In this document: positions 19,501 to 27,753 of the stretch, piece after piece
How the letters are laid out: every line of letters starts with the position of its first letter
Numbering within the stretch: position 1 is the first letter of the stretch
Assembly (NCBI GenBank): GCA_002457155.1
Contig: NTJS01000001.1
Location: 66,534 to 130,533 of the forward strand
Length of the DNA: 64,000 bases
Reading direction: 5' to 3'
Source of the DNA: Marine Group II euryarchaeote MED-G35
GTDB lineage: Archaea; Thermoplasmatota; Poseidoniia; Poseidoniales; Thalassarchaeaceae
Made by a program: the position numbers and the translations under genes
The notes under the pieces: model-generated
Told to the model about the DNA's origin: nothing
The model's input: only the letters and a program-made list of their open reading frames with translations
The model's database searches: none

Positions 19501-21453
19501 GACCGCTCAGACCTGCTCGTCGCATACCCGGATAAAGTCTCAAGGCAGGACGCGGAACAGTTCGTCGACCTGATCAGGACGCTGACCACAGAGGTCGGTG
19601 GCGACCCGATAGTCCTCTCCGACAGGCTTCGCGACCTCAGGGAGAGCAGCTCACATGCCATCGAGGCATCCACCAACCCCCCAACGAATGCAGTCAAAGT
19701 AATGACGATCCACAGCTCAAAGGGACTCGAGTCCAAGGTCGTCATCCTGGCCGACCTGTTCTCTCCCAGGCAGACCAACATGAGGAACGAACAGAACAGC
19801 AGACTCATCGTCAGCCCGGAGATGTTCGCAGGACATCCCAACCCATGGCCCGCAGAAGGAAAAACTCCTAGATCAGCGATTTGGGAGCACGTCTCCCTCC
19901 TCCATAGGGCCAGGAAGAATGCCGAAGCAAGGAGGCTCCTCTACGTCGCCGCAACCAGGGCAGAAGAGAAGATAATCATCGCAGGCTCCCCGAGGGGGAC
20001 CCAGTGGCTGGAAGACGAGGGCATCGTGCTCCCGTGGACCTATGACAAAACCGCTCCCCAACTGGGGCAAATGTGGCTCGAATCATTGCGAATGGGGTCA
20101 TGGAGGAGAGGGGAACCACAGTCGCCCTGGCTAGACTCATCGGAAGCCGGCTCGGAACCGATTCTGGCAAACGGGGGGAGCAGGACCGTCGACCCGGGGA
20201 GTCTGCTTGAGGACGCATTCCTCGGTGGAACTGGCAAGACGGGCATTACCATGCTCCACCATCCCGACTGCTTCCCGGAGGCAAACGAAGACGGCAATGC
20301 CATCATGACCCCAATCCAGAGAGTCGAGTCAATCGACCAAGCCTCCCGTGGAAACCAAACAACAGATCCACCAACACCCCCCTGCCCACGAGCCGAATCC
20401 TCGACCAGAGTCCGTGTGAAACCAAGCAAACTCCCCGGATACTTCGAATGCCCCAGATGCCATTGGCTCGAGGTAAGGGCAGGCGTAGAACCAGATTCGA
20501 TGTTTGCCAGAAGTAGAGCGGCTGGAACGACGAAGCCCGTACTCTCCGTGGACCCCGCGACATTCGGGAACGTTTTCCACAGGATCATCGAGATCGGCAT
20601 CGGGAACCCGGGTCCCGGGGAAAACGGCCCCAGCACCTCGCTACCGTCATCCTGGACCACCAAGACAGAGGACAGGATCACCGACGAAGACACCCACAGG
20701 ACCGTTTTCTCCGAGCTCCTACCAGCCGATGCCGATGCCGATAAGGTATCAGAGGCCACCTCGATAATGGCCCAGAGAGTCTCGGACGGGAGGCTGGGCG
20801 AGATGATACGCGGAACCGAGTTTGACGGAATGCGCGTGGAGGGCCTCAGGACGGAGATGCCATTCCACCTCTCCATGCCCGTTTCCTTCGAAGCCGTCAG
20901 GAGGGGCAAGTGGTCACCAGACGGAGTAGAGGACCTCGTGACAATCGACTCCACCACCATAGACATGAGCGGGGTGATTGACCTCGTCCTCTGCACGAGC
21001 AACGTGAACGGAAAGCCGACAATCCGAGCCATCGACCTAAAGACAACCGACGCCCACTGCCTCCTGGACGAGTCTCAAAGCGGGTTATTGGAGGCTCTGG
21101 GGGATGAAACAACAGGGCCCGCCTGTGAGGGGGAGGAGGAGCTCCTACGCAAGCACAGGTTGCAAATGGCACTGTACCACCAAGCCCTGGAGGAATCCGA
21201 ATCCGATAGGTCAAGCGAGGGCCTCCCAAGCAGGCAGGTCCTGCCCCCAGCCATCCTGGTCGGAGTCACTGGAAGACTGGTCGAATACCCACAAGCGCTA
21301 CTCGAAGAGGCGAAGGCTGACTTGATTGAGACCCTATCAAGAACCGCAAGAATGTCCCTCGCGTCGGATTTCCCCATCTCCGAGATCGAGAAATTCCAGA
21401 GAGCGCCCAACCAGGGGTGCAAGATCTGCTCATCGTCCGATATTACCCAGTAG
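16516..21453 (+). CDS. AddA/RecB-like UvrD-family helicase with C-terminal PD-(D/E)XK nuclease
   Basis: 1645 aa; motifs 'AGAGTGKTST', 'IIDEAQDNSPLQWRLL', 'YVGDVKQSIYAFRQAE', 'VMTIHSSKGLESKVVILAD', 'LLYVAATRAEEKIII'; nuclease 'GNVFHRIIEIG...MSGVIDLVL...IRAIDLKTTD...LQMALYHQAL'. Overlaps upstream gene, so start codon uncertain. Confidence 0.88.
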   Translation: MQRQDGGIILIRLNTAQRLALNLDSHIVIDAGAGTGKTSTIVDRVIEHYLATDQRATRLLPKPARPSSTGGGMVTAPASERINLEEWGGLLPGEVVLLTFTNRAADEMKDRLRSAISRVRPGPLGDDGNHRFDPRVKSQGFVEQLLTLLEDAPIGTIDSFLSQLVSPYRGKLGDALSRENVSDASRAILIETALRTIWRLASERNRIGEAVDAGIPSHIASEVLSARDRVARHYAGRTSAARVLRTLVGKAVFVEESSRKVMDETGSFDQNKLLSTIMSSVEKEEISDQSQRLHSIVSDICETIKGTLQNPSAAGWSSETRMASLDELDRNGPPAGEWAQLCWMGHVLTCIVSPSTLMGKEMKFFPRMKLPSDSWPAGVRSYSEIKDKNLKSTYTSTIKSKISELQRIWSDDLGGMMLHFVRTAIILDESKPPEVTPDWEPPSHALPTEIPERLGNPKKNHHFSLDAEIQNLRDLHLLHLGFQGVMKNLKQRDEVHDFDDIQRLAGDLLLANCPEVCRTFYHPSVQRELDSISPDSPWRDDHISRALDALSKLEIDPESAGAWSSKLGAIRTDLESRRQLLEEIRRRYRAFIIDEAQDNSPLQWRLLSRLWGPREAREGDPPKPDTPWEPTVCYVGDVKQSIYAFRQAEVTGFLDFAKSLRSINLHEFSSVPELTRKPTLRKESHSRDPRNDHKSNIATASEYMHRGGRDLSAWIPFDSTDWDLPAPSGGEVRARKEGMIPLQVNYRSEGGLLDVMNEWWDDIFSDRHRLVSRGEFYASSQTLHSFPEKRQNPGSIEWICPPDPDGSTDPATDLRIHLDPFGPGSLDRLERQAMLIALRVRSLIEGSPVRVRSADNSWISVQPEDAVRPEEITILLPNRVNLRDVIIRHLHDLGVPTQVDREGGLLERPAAAALEGLVQLVARPGSRHNAAWVARSPLFGLSDSQLHDFLSNSEKGEDLLSRLLSNCSNDRQRSLVSRWCELRSSSLVELLEDTIDRSDLLVAYPDKVSRQDAEQFVDLIRTLTTEVGGDPIVLSDRLRDLRESSSHAIEASTNPPTNAVKVMTIHSSKGLESKVVILADLFSPRQTNMRNEQNSRLIVSPEMFAGHPNPWPAEGKTPRSAIWEHVSLLHRARKNAEARRLLYVAATRAEEKIIIAGSPRGTQWLEDEGIVLPWTYDKTAPQLGQMWLESLRMGSWRRGEPQSPWLDSSEAGSEPILANGGSRTVDPGSLLEDAFLGGTGKTGITMLHHPDCFPEANEDGNAIMTPIQRVESIDQASRGNQTTDPPTPPCPRAESSTRVRVKPSKLPGYFECPRCHWLEVRAGVEPDSMFARSRAAGTTKPVLSVDPATFGNVFHRIIEIGIGNPGPGENGPSTSLPSSWTTKTEDRITDEDTHRTVFSELLPADADADKVSEATSIMAQRVSDGRLGEMIRGTEFDGMRVEGLRTEMPFHLSMPVSFEAVRRGKWSPDGVEDLVTIDSTTIDMSGVIDLVLCTSNVNGKPTIRAIDLKTTDAHCLLDESQSGLLEALGDETTGPACEGEEELLRKHRLQMALYHQALEESESDRSSEGLPSRQVLPPAILVGVTGRLVEYPQALLEEAKADLIETLSRTARMSLASDFPISEIEKFQRAPNQGCKICSSSDITQ

Positions 21454-21487
21454 AAGAGTCCATGAGTGAACGCCCCGGGTAGGGGTC

Positions 21488-22906
21488 ATGGCGCTGGACC
21501 TGGGAAATTTGATGGATAGAAGTGATGAGATTTGGGAGCAATCGATTCTCCCAAGCCTATCTGATTTTATCGAGATAAAGGCCCTCTCCCCACTGTTCGA
21601 GCCTGATTGGGCCAACCTAGGCGAGTTGGACGCAACCATCGAGCTATTCTGCAAATGGCTCGACGAGCAGGGCATCTCCGGGATGTCATACGAGACGCAT
21701 AGGATCGACGACCTCTCACCCGTGCTCCTGGTGACGATAGAGGGAACCGGACCCGGCGAGGTAATCTTCTACTCCCACCTCGATAAGCAGCCATCGAAAC
21801 CAGAGTTGTGGTCAGAGGGACTCCACCCCCTAAGAGCCGTCAGGAGTGATCCATGGCTCTATGGCCGAGGCTCCGTTGACGATGGTTATGGGGGGTACCT
21901 ATGTGCCACCTCGATCCGGCTCCTGCAAGAGGCTGGGGTTCCACACCCACATTGCACGTTTATCATCGAGACCTGCGAGGAATCCGGTTCATTCGACCTC
22001 CCGCCATACCTGGAGGAACTGACGGACCAGTTGGGGAATCCGGACATGGTTGTCGTCCTGGACAGCGGAGGCCCGGATTACGACCATGTGTGGATGACTG
22101 AGGCCCTAAGGGGCCTGGTTTCGGGAACGCTTTCGGTGAAGGTGTCCCACGAGGGCATACATTCTGGAAACTCAGGGGGGTCGATCCCCTCTTCGTTCAG
22201 GATTCAGCGGATTCTCCTGGACAGAGTTGAAGACTCCGCCACTGGTCGAGTTCTGATACCCGAGATGCATGTCGAAATCCCCCAAGAGGTGAGGGACAAG
22301 GCCGTTGCTCTCCGAGAGATAGTGGGAAACAGCATCTGGGAGCAGTTCCCCACAGTCGATTCGCTCAGGCAGGCGTCAGAGACAACCGAGGACATGATAG
22401 TGGCAATGAACTGGGAGCCAACGCTCTCGATAATCGGTGCTGATGGGATGCCATCGGTACAGGTCGCGGGAAACGTTCTCCGAACAAACACCGATCTAAA
22501 ACTAAGCTTCAGGATACCACCGGGAGTCGACTCAGAGGTTGCAATAGCCTGCGCGAAGAAGACCCTGGAGGAAGACCCACCATATGGTGCCGAGGTCACC
22601 TTCACCCCCGACTCGTGCGCAGATGGATTCCACGCCCCCCCTCTCGAGGGAACCGTCTCGGATGCAATCCATGACTCCTCAATTGAGCTAACCGGACTCC
22701 CCCCATTGGCAACTTGGACCGGGGGGACCATTCCATTCATGGCGATGATGCAGGGGAAATACCCGGAAGCCATGTTCCTCTGCACCGGCTCTTCCGGTCC
22801 TGGGAACAACGCGCACGGTCCTGATGAGAAATTACACATCCCCTCTTCGAAGAGGCTGACTGTAGCCCTTTCAGCAACAATCTCAGCTATTTGCGGAAAC
22901 CCATGA
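21488..22906 (+). CDS. M20 family metallopeptidase
   Basis: 'VIFYSHLDKQPSKPE', 'LYGRGSVDDGYGGYL', 'IIETCEESGS', 'GPGNNAHGPDEKLHI'. Confidence 0.9.
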   Translation: MALDLGNLMDRSDEIWEQSILPSLSDFIEIKALSPLFEPDWANLGELDATIELFCKWLDEQGISGMSYETHRIDDLSPVLLVTIEGTGPGEVIFYSHLDKQPSKPELWSEGLHPLRAVRSDPWLYGRGSVDDGYGGYLCATSIRLLQEAGVPHPHCTFIIETCEESGSFDLPPYLEELTDQLGNPDMVVVLDSGGPDYDHVWMTEALRGLVSGTLSVKVSHEGIHSGNSGGSIPSSFRIQRILLDRVEDSATGRVLIPEMHVEIPQEVRDKAVALREIVGNSIWEQFPTVDSLRQASETTEDMIVAMNWEPTLSIIGADGMPSVQVAGNVLRTNTDLKLSFRIPPGVDSEVAIACAKKTLEEDPPYGAEVTFTPDSCADGFHAPPLEGTVSDAIHDSSIELTGLPPLATWTGGTIPFMAMMQGKYPEAMFLCTGSSGPGNNAHGPDEKLHIPSSKRLTVALSATISAICGNP

Positions 22907-22972
22907 TTAGCCGTTATTCCCCCATCTAAGTGCCGCCGGGGTTATATCGGGGTCACCTGCGCACCATGGAGG

Positions 22973-23611
22973 ATGATGGGCCAAGACGACTCAGGCGGAA
23001 CTGACCCCCAGCCGACTATCCAAGAGCTAGAGCAGCAGGCTGCCAAGGACAAGGAGGCTCTGGACAAGCTCTTGGTCGCATATCAGGCACAAGAGGCCGA
23101 TATCAGAGAGATGAAGGCCCAGGTGGAGACCCTTAACCGAGAACTGATTGACAAGGAGACCGAGAAGGAAGGCATCAACAACCTCCTCTCAAACCTACGT
23201 AGGAAGAAGGACGAGATGGAAGTCGAGCTAGCCAAGGCAAACACGAAGATTCCATACTTGGAGAGCAAACTCGACAAGACCGAGGAGTTGCTAGATAGAG
23301 AGAAGGCGAGACTAGGACAGGTACTCACTGTAGCCGAGGAGATAGACGAGTCAAACCAAGCTGCACAATCAGAGCTAGCCGCGAGGGACGATTGGTATGT
23401 CCAGCACATGCAACTATTCGAGGAACTCAATGAGGCAATCCAGACTCGTCACGACATGATCGACAGGGCCATAGCCACAGCCAAGGACATCCATTCCAAG
23501 CAGGAATCCTTCCAGGCACAAAAGCAGGCAGTGATTGAGGAGATCAAGGACATGGCATCAGAGGACGAAGGCCCAGGTGACTCCGATGAACCGGAGTCTG
23601 AGAACGAGTAA
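22973..23611 (+). CDS. Coiled-coil hypothetical protein
   Basis: 212 aa, Glu/Lys/Gln-rich heptad-like, acidic C-terminus. Confidence 0.6.
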   Translation: MMGQDDSGGTDPQPTIQELEQQAAKDKEALDKLLVAYQAQEADIREMKAQVETLNRELIDKETEKEGINNLLSNLRRKKDEMEVELAKANTKIPYLESKLDKTEELLDREKARLGQVLTVAEEIDESNQAAQSELAARDDWYVQHMQLFEELNEAIQTRHDMIDRAIATAKDIHSKQESFQAQKQAVIEEIKDMASEDEGPGDSDEPESENE

Positions 23612-23614
23612 CCC

Positions 23615-24319
23615 CTACTCGCCTACCTTCTTGATGAATCTGGCTGGAATCCCCCCCCAAGCTTCACCATCGGGGATATTGGTCCATTTTGGGACTACGG
23701 CTCTAGATGCTACGACTGCCCCTTCACCGATAGTGCATCCGGGTTGGACCGTGCTTCCCCCTCCAATCACCGCGTTGTTCCCTACACGCACAGGAGCGAG
23801 AACAATCTCCCCCCTTTCGACCAAATGCCCATTTATTGTCGCATTTCCTCCAACTACTACGCCATCTCCAAGGGTCACCATATGGGCGTCATTAAGCGAA
23901 TCTGTGAGAATCTGCACGCCCTTCCCAATCTTTGCGCCCATTAGTTTGTAGTATATGTTGACCTGTAGTGACGGTACTATATTCTTGATAAACATCTGTG
24001 CAACCTTATGGAAAACTAGTGACCATGCCCAAGCTATGGTAACCCAACTATTGAGGGGGTACCGCCCCTCTTTCAGAGGGGGTCGTAATAGTCCACCGAG
24101 GATGCCGCATATCAGCAGCAATGTCAACCCCCACAACAAGTATCCAATTCCCAAACCCACACAAACGCCGAAAGCTTCGATCCAGAAATCCTGGGCCTTG
24201 CTCCATTCTGAGATTTCCATGAACAGTAGGTAAGAGGGTACTGCGGCAATTCCCCAGACAACGGCAGAGAAAATTGCCACTGGTATCGTTAGTAAGTGTT
24301 GGACCAAAGAAAAATTCAT
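23615..24319 (-). CDS. Membrane-anchored left-handed beta-helix (hexapeptide-repeat) acyltransferase-like protein
   Basis: N-terminal TM segments; 'GAKIGKGVQILTDSLNDAHMVTLGDGVVVGGNATINGHLVERGEIVLAPVRVGNNAVIGGGSTVQPGCTIGEGAVV'. Confidence 0.8.
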   Translation of the reverse strand: MNFSLVQHLLTIPVAIFSAVVWGIAAVPSYLLFMEISEWSKAQDFWIEAFGVCVGLGIGYLLWGLTLLLICGILGGLLRPPLKEGRYPLNSWVTIAWAWSLVFHKVAQMFIKNIVPSLQVNIYYKLMGAKIGKGVQILTDSLNDAHMVTLGDGVVVGGNATINGHLVERGEIVLAPVRVGNNAVIGGGSTVQPGCTIGEGAVVASRAVVPKWTNIPDGEAWGGIPARFIKKVGE

Positions 24320-26133
24320 TCTTCATCACCTGACTCGGTTATCAGTCCAGCTTCAATGTCCTCTTGTCTAGCAACCCTGATACCTTCCTCAACGTCGATG
24401 AAGATGAATAGTGACCACCCGATTAGTATTACGACAACTACGCTGGCCACTGCCGCCCTGCTCCCCATCGTCGCTGCACTGATTGCATAGATGATGGGTC
24501 CGAAAACCGCAGCAGCCTTTCCTATGAATCCGAAGAAACCGAAGAATTCAGTGGATCTCGAGGAAGGAGTGAGCATCGTGAAGAGGCTTCTGGCTTGGGC
24601 ACCCGCTGTCCCCATGACAACTCCGACTGCCATACCCAGTATTATCCATTGCAGATTGACGCCAATATTCAGAGGTCCCCATACATTGTCCCTCAGCAGG
24701 TTTGGCCACCAGTCGGCAATCTCTCCCTCAATGATTGTCGGGTGCTCGCCTCCAACCGATCTATTCCCATCCAAGTCCCCCCCACTAAATGAGAATGAGA
24801 ATCTGTGTTCGCTCACCTCGCCCATCTTGCTGACTAATCCACTAGCCGGTTCGGGAGCAAGGTACTCTCTAACGACATCATCATCGGACCACCTATTGCT
24901 ATCTGTAGATGACACAATCATGTAATCGAAGAATGCGTCTCTGAATGACTGGTCTCCATCACCGGTCTTGCTCACCCATCCTTTGACGCTATTCTCCTTA
25001 TCGTAAAGTACGGATAGTTTGTATTCGCCTCTTTCCTCGTCGAAGTCGTACTGGAAGTCATACCGCTCGTGGTCGTCTCCTAGTTCCAGAGGGGCGAACC
25101 CAACAGCAAGTATTGCAACCACTGAGTACACCCCCAGAGACCACCCGAGAACCCTCTTCGTTCCGAACCTGTTTGCCAGCTTGCCTCCAACCACAGTCAT
25201 TGGCACTGCTGTGATATTCACCATCAGCAATAGGACGAAGTTCATCGTCGGATTCAGCCTTAGGACAGAATCTCCGAAAGCCGAGGCCATCCCGCCTATG
25301 GTGTTGATGCCATCGAAGAAAAGCAGGTATGATCCAAGGTAGATGGCGAGAACCTTGAATTTCCTGATTTCCCCGAAGGTCTTCTTTACTTCCCCAATAC
25401 CATCTCGAATAGCTTCCGTGGCAGAACTGTATTCCTTCGGGTTTGGGATCTGAGGTTCTGGGGTATTCCTAAACAACTGCATCCCAAAACCCAACCACCA
25501 CATCGCACTAGTGACGAATATGAAACTCAACACCCAAGGGCTCCATGGAGTACTCAAACCGAAGAAACCAGTGAGTCCTACCAGGAGGTGGATAACCAGG
25601 ATTAGCGACCCTCCAGCAAAGCCGTAGGCATACCCCCAACTGGAAACGTGGTCCATGGAATCCCTATCTGCTAGGCTTGGCATGAATGCATAGTAAATCA
25701 CATTCCCACCAGCGAATCCGATGTTGCCTATTACCAGGCAGAATGCTAGGAACCTGTATCCAGACCCGACCTCTAGGTGCGGCGCTACTCCCATCATCGC
25801 GGTGAATAATACCCCGACTATTGTGTACACCCAGAGTATCTTCTTCTTGATGGGCATCCGATCGGCTATTGCGCCAAGAACGGGACTGACTATCGCCACG
25901 AACAGGCTAGCTGAACCTAGGACAATTGCGTAGAAGGTATCCCCAGTGATTTTCAGACTCCCTAGTTCTGTTCCACCTCCTGTTGACAACTCGAACATGC
26001 TGGATAGTAACTGTGGAACCAGTACTGTGAGAACCGTGAGGGCAAATGCCTGGTTTGCCCAGTCGTACCAGTACCAGCCCGTCAAGGCCTTGTTTTCCTC
26101 ACCACCCATTCCTTCTATTGTTCCGAGACCCAT
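24316..26133 (-). CDS. MFS transporter, UMF1/Atg22-like, with a large extracytoplasmic insert
   Basis: 'GWYWYDWANQAFALTVLTVLVPQLL' is the UMF1-family signature; about 12 TM; ORF extends to 26229 but the likely start is the Met near 26133. Confidence 0.8.
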   Translation of the reverse strand: MGLGTIEGMGGEENKALTGWYWYDWANQAFALTVLTVLVPQLLSSMFELSTGGGTELGSLKITGDTFYAIVLGSASLFVAIVSPVLGAIADRMPIKKKILWVYTIVGVLFTAMMGVAPHLEVGSGYRFLAFCLVIGNIGFAGGNVIYYAFMPSLADRDSMDHVSSWGYAYGFAGGSLILVIHLLVGLTGFFGLSTPWSPWVLSFIFVTSAMWWLGFGMQLFRNTPEPQIPNPKEYSSATEAIRDGIGEVKKTFGEIRKFKVLAIYLGSYLLFFDGINTIGGMASAFGDSVLRLNPTMNFVLLLMVNITAVPMTVVGGKLANRFGTKRVLGWSLGVYSVVAILAVGFAPLELGDDHERYDFQYDFDEERGEYKLSVLYDKENSVKGWVSKTGDGDQSFRDAFFDYMIVSSTDSNRWSDDDVVREYLAPEPASGLVSKMGEVSEHRFSFSFSGGDLDGNRSVGGEHPTIIEGEIADWWPNLLRDNVWGPLNIGVNLQWIILGMAVGVVMGTAGAQARSLFTMLTPSSRSTEFFGFFGFIGKAAAVFGPIIYAISAATMGSRAAVASVVVVILIGWSLFIFIDVEEGIRVARQEDIEAGLITESGDEE

Positions 26134-26246
26134 TCTACTCCGACCTCGCAGGTGTGGTAATGGTTTAGTGTATCCTACAACACCTAGTGTCTTATTCGTA
26201 AACGGGGGACACGTCAATATCAAGAGCAAAGCGCCAAGCGCGTATC

Positions 26247-27380
26247 ATGGGCAAGTCATGTGGCATCATGGGGGACGGTTCCAAGGCAGTGAAGATCCAC
26301 CATTTGGTCAAGGCACCTGAGAACACCCCAGAGTCAGTCTCATTCAGAGAATCCTGGGACGCCGGTAGACCGGTAACGGTATACAAGACTCCAGAAAATC
26401 TCCCAGATGGCACTCCATGCACTGCGGCAACTGTGATTCTTAGATCCAAGGGTTGTGCTTGGTGGTGGAAGTCAGGATGCACATTCTGCGGTTACTTCAA
26501 TGATGTTCGGGACGATGTTTCCGCTGATGACATGTTCTCACAATGGGAGTATGCAAAGAAAAAAACCAACCAGTTTGAAGGGTGCCAGATGGTTAAGGTG
26601 TACACATCAGGTACATTCTTCGAGGATCAGGAGAACCCACCAGAATGGCAGGAGGCTGTCCTGAAGGAGACAGCTGAGATGGGCCTCCATCTGGTTGTAG
26701 AGGCACAAGCGCAGATGTGCACCCCTGAGAAGATCGAATGGGTTGCTGCCCGACATCCGGGATGCACCGTGGCAATTGGCCTAGAGGCTTACGACGACAG
26801 CGTACTACGATTCCACGTCAACAAGGGATTCACAACCAAACAGTGGCACAGGGCGGTCGAAATGCTGAGGGATAATGACTTGCGAGTGAAAACATACCTC
26901 TTATTCAAGCCACCATTCATGTCAGAGGGGGACGCGCTCATCCACACCACTTCTTGGCTGATTGACGTTGCAGCATACTCCGACGAAGTGTCTGTGAACC
27001 CCATGAACATACAAAAGAACACGATTGTTGACAGACTTTTCAGGAATAAGGAATACAGAACACCATGGCTTTGGTCGTTGGTGGAGATGATCAAGCGGGC
27101 TCATAAGGGCATAGAAGACGCCAATTGCAGAATAATCGTACATCCAACCGCGGGAGGCAAGATTCGCGGCGCTCACAATTGCGGCTCTTGTGACTCAGAG
27201 GTAGTGGCAGCGATAGAGAGGTATTCCGTCTCGGGAGACACCGATGAGTTCAGTCACTTGGAATGCTCATGCGAGGCACACTGGAGAGCAGAGTTGGACA
27301 ACGATCTCAACCTACCAATCACACTAGGATTTGGAACGTTCCGACGTGGAAATCCGACGGACCTAGTTCGTGCTCCTTGA
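26247..27380 (+). CDS. Archaeosine biosynthesis radical SAM protein RaSEA
   Basis: 'CAWWWKSGCTFCGYFNDV' radical SAM CxxxxxxCxxC-type cluster; 'MLRDNDLRVKTYLLFKPPFMSEGDAL'; matches the TIGR01210-type family. Confidence 0.85.
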   Translation: MGKSCGIMGDGSKAVKIHHLVKAPENTPESVSFRESWDAGRPVTVYKTPENLPDGTPCTAATVILRSKGCAWWWKSGCTFCGYFNDVRDDVSADDMFSQWEYAKKKTNQFEGCQMVKVYTSGTFFEDQENPPEWQEAVLKETAEMGLHLVVEAQAQMCTPEKIEWVAARHPGCTVAIGLEAYDDSVLRFHVNKGFTTKQWHRAVEMLRDNDLRVKTYLLFKPPFMSEGDALIHTTSWLIDVAAYSDEVSVNPMNIQKNTIVDRLFRNKEYRTPWLWSLVEMIKRAHKGIEDANCRIIVHPTAGGKIRGAHNCGSCDSEVVAAIERYSVSGDTDEFSHLECSCEAHWRAELDNDLNLPITLGFGTFRRGNPTDLVRAP

Positions 27381-27465
27381 ACCAAATGACAAACTGTATC
27401 CGCCCAATGCTTAAGGGCAAATCTCCGGTGGTAGAGTCGGAATTGTGCAATTCCGGGGTGATTGA

Positions 27466-27744
27466 TTGTCCGATGGCAGGTCCACTTTGATTGGAGAGTT
27501 CCTTCAAGGAGAGGGAGAACCCCCATCTTCATGGGTAATGTTGGTAATGGGTTTTGTTTCCACCATGGTGTTCCTGATCCTTTATGGAATACTGTTCCCA
27601 AGCAGCGATCTTCCGGTGATTTCCTCAGTTCTTCCAGTTTTTGATGGCGTCTTTGACTCCGGCATTTGGTTCTTCATCCTAGGAGCAATGATCGGCGTCT
27701 TCGCAATTTTGGGTACAATGCTAACCGAGGCAACCAGCGAGTGA
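27466..27744 (+). CDS. Small two-TM membrane protein, probably partner of the downstream COX1-like protein
   Basis: 92 aa, TTG start preceded by a GGGGTGA-like ribosome-binding site; 9-bp gap to the next gene. Confidence 0.5.
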   Translation: MSDGRSTLIGEFLQGEGEPPSSWVMLVMGFVSTMVFLILYGILFPSSDLPVISSVLPVFDGVFDSGIWFFILGAMIGVFAILGTMLTEATSE

Positions 27745-27753
27745 GGTGAAAAG

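Noticed and set aside
20040-21032. 330-aa ORF on the minus strand, plus 18855..19841 (-) 328 aa
   Set aside because: Antisense to the AddA-like coding sequence, whose motifs are unmistakable; low-complexity Ser/Pro composition typical of shadow ORFs.
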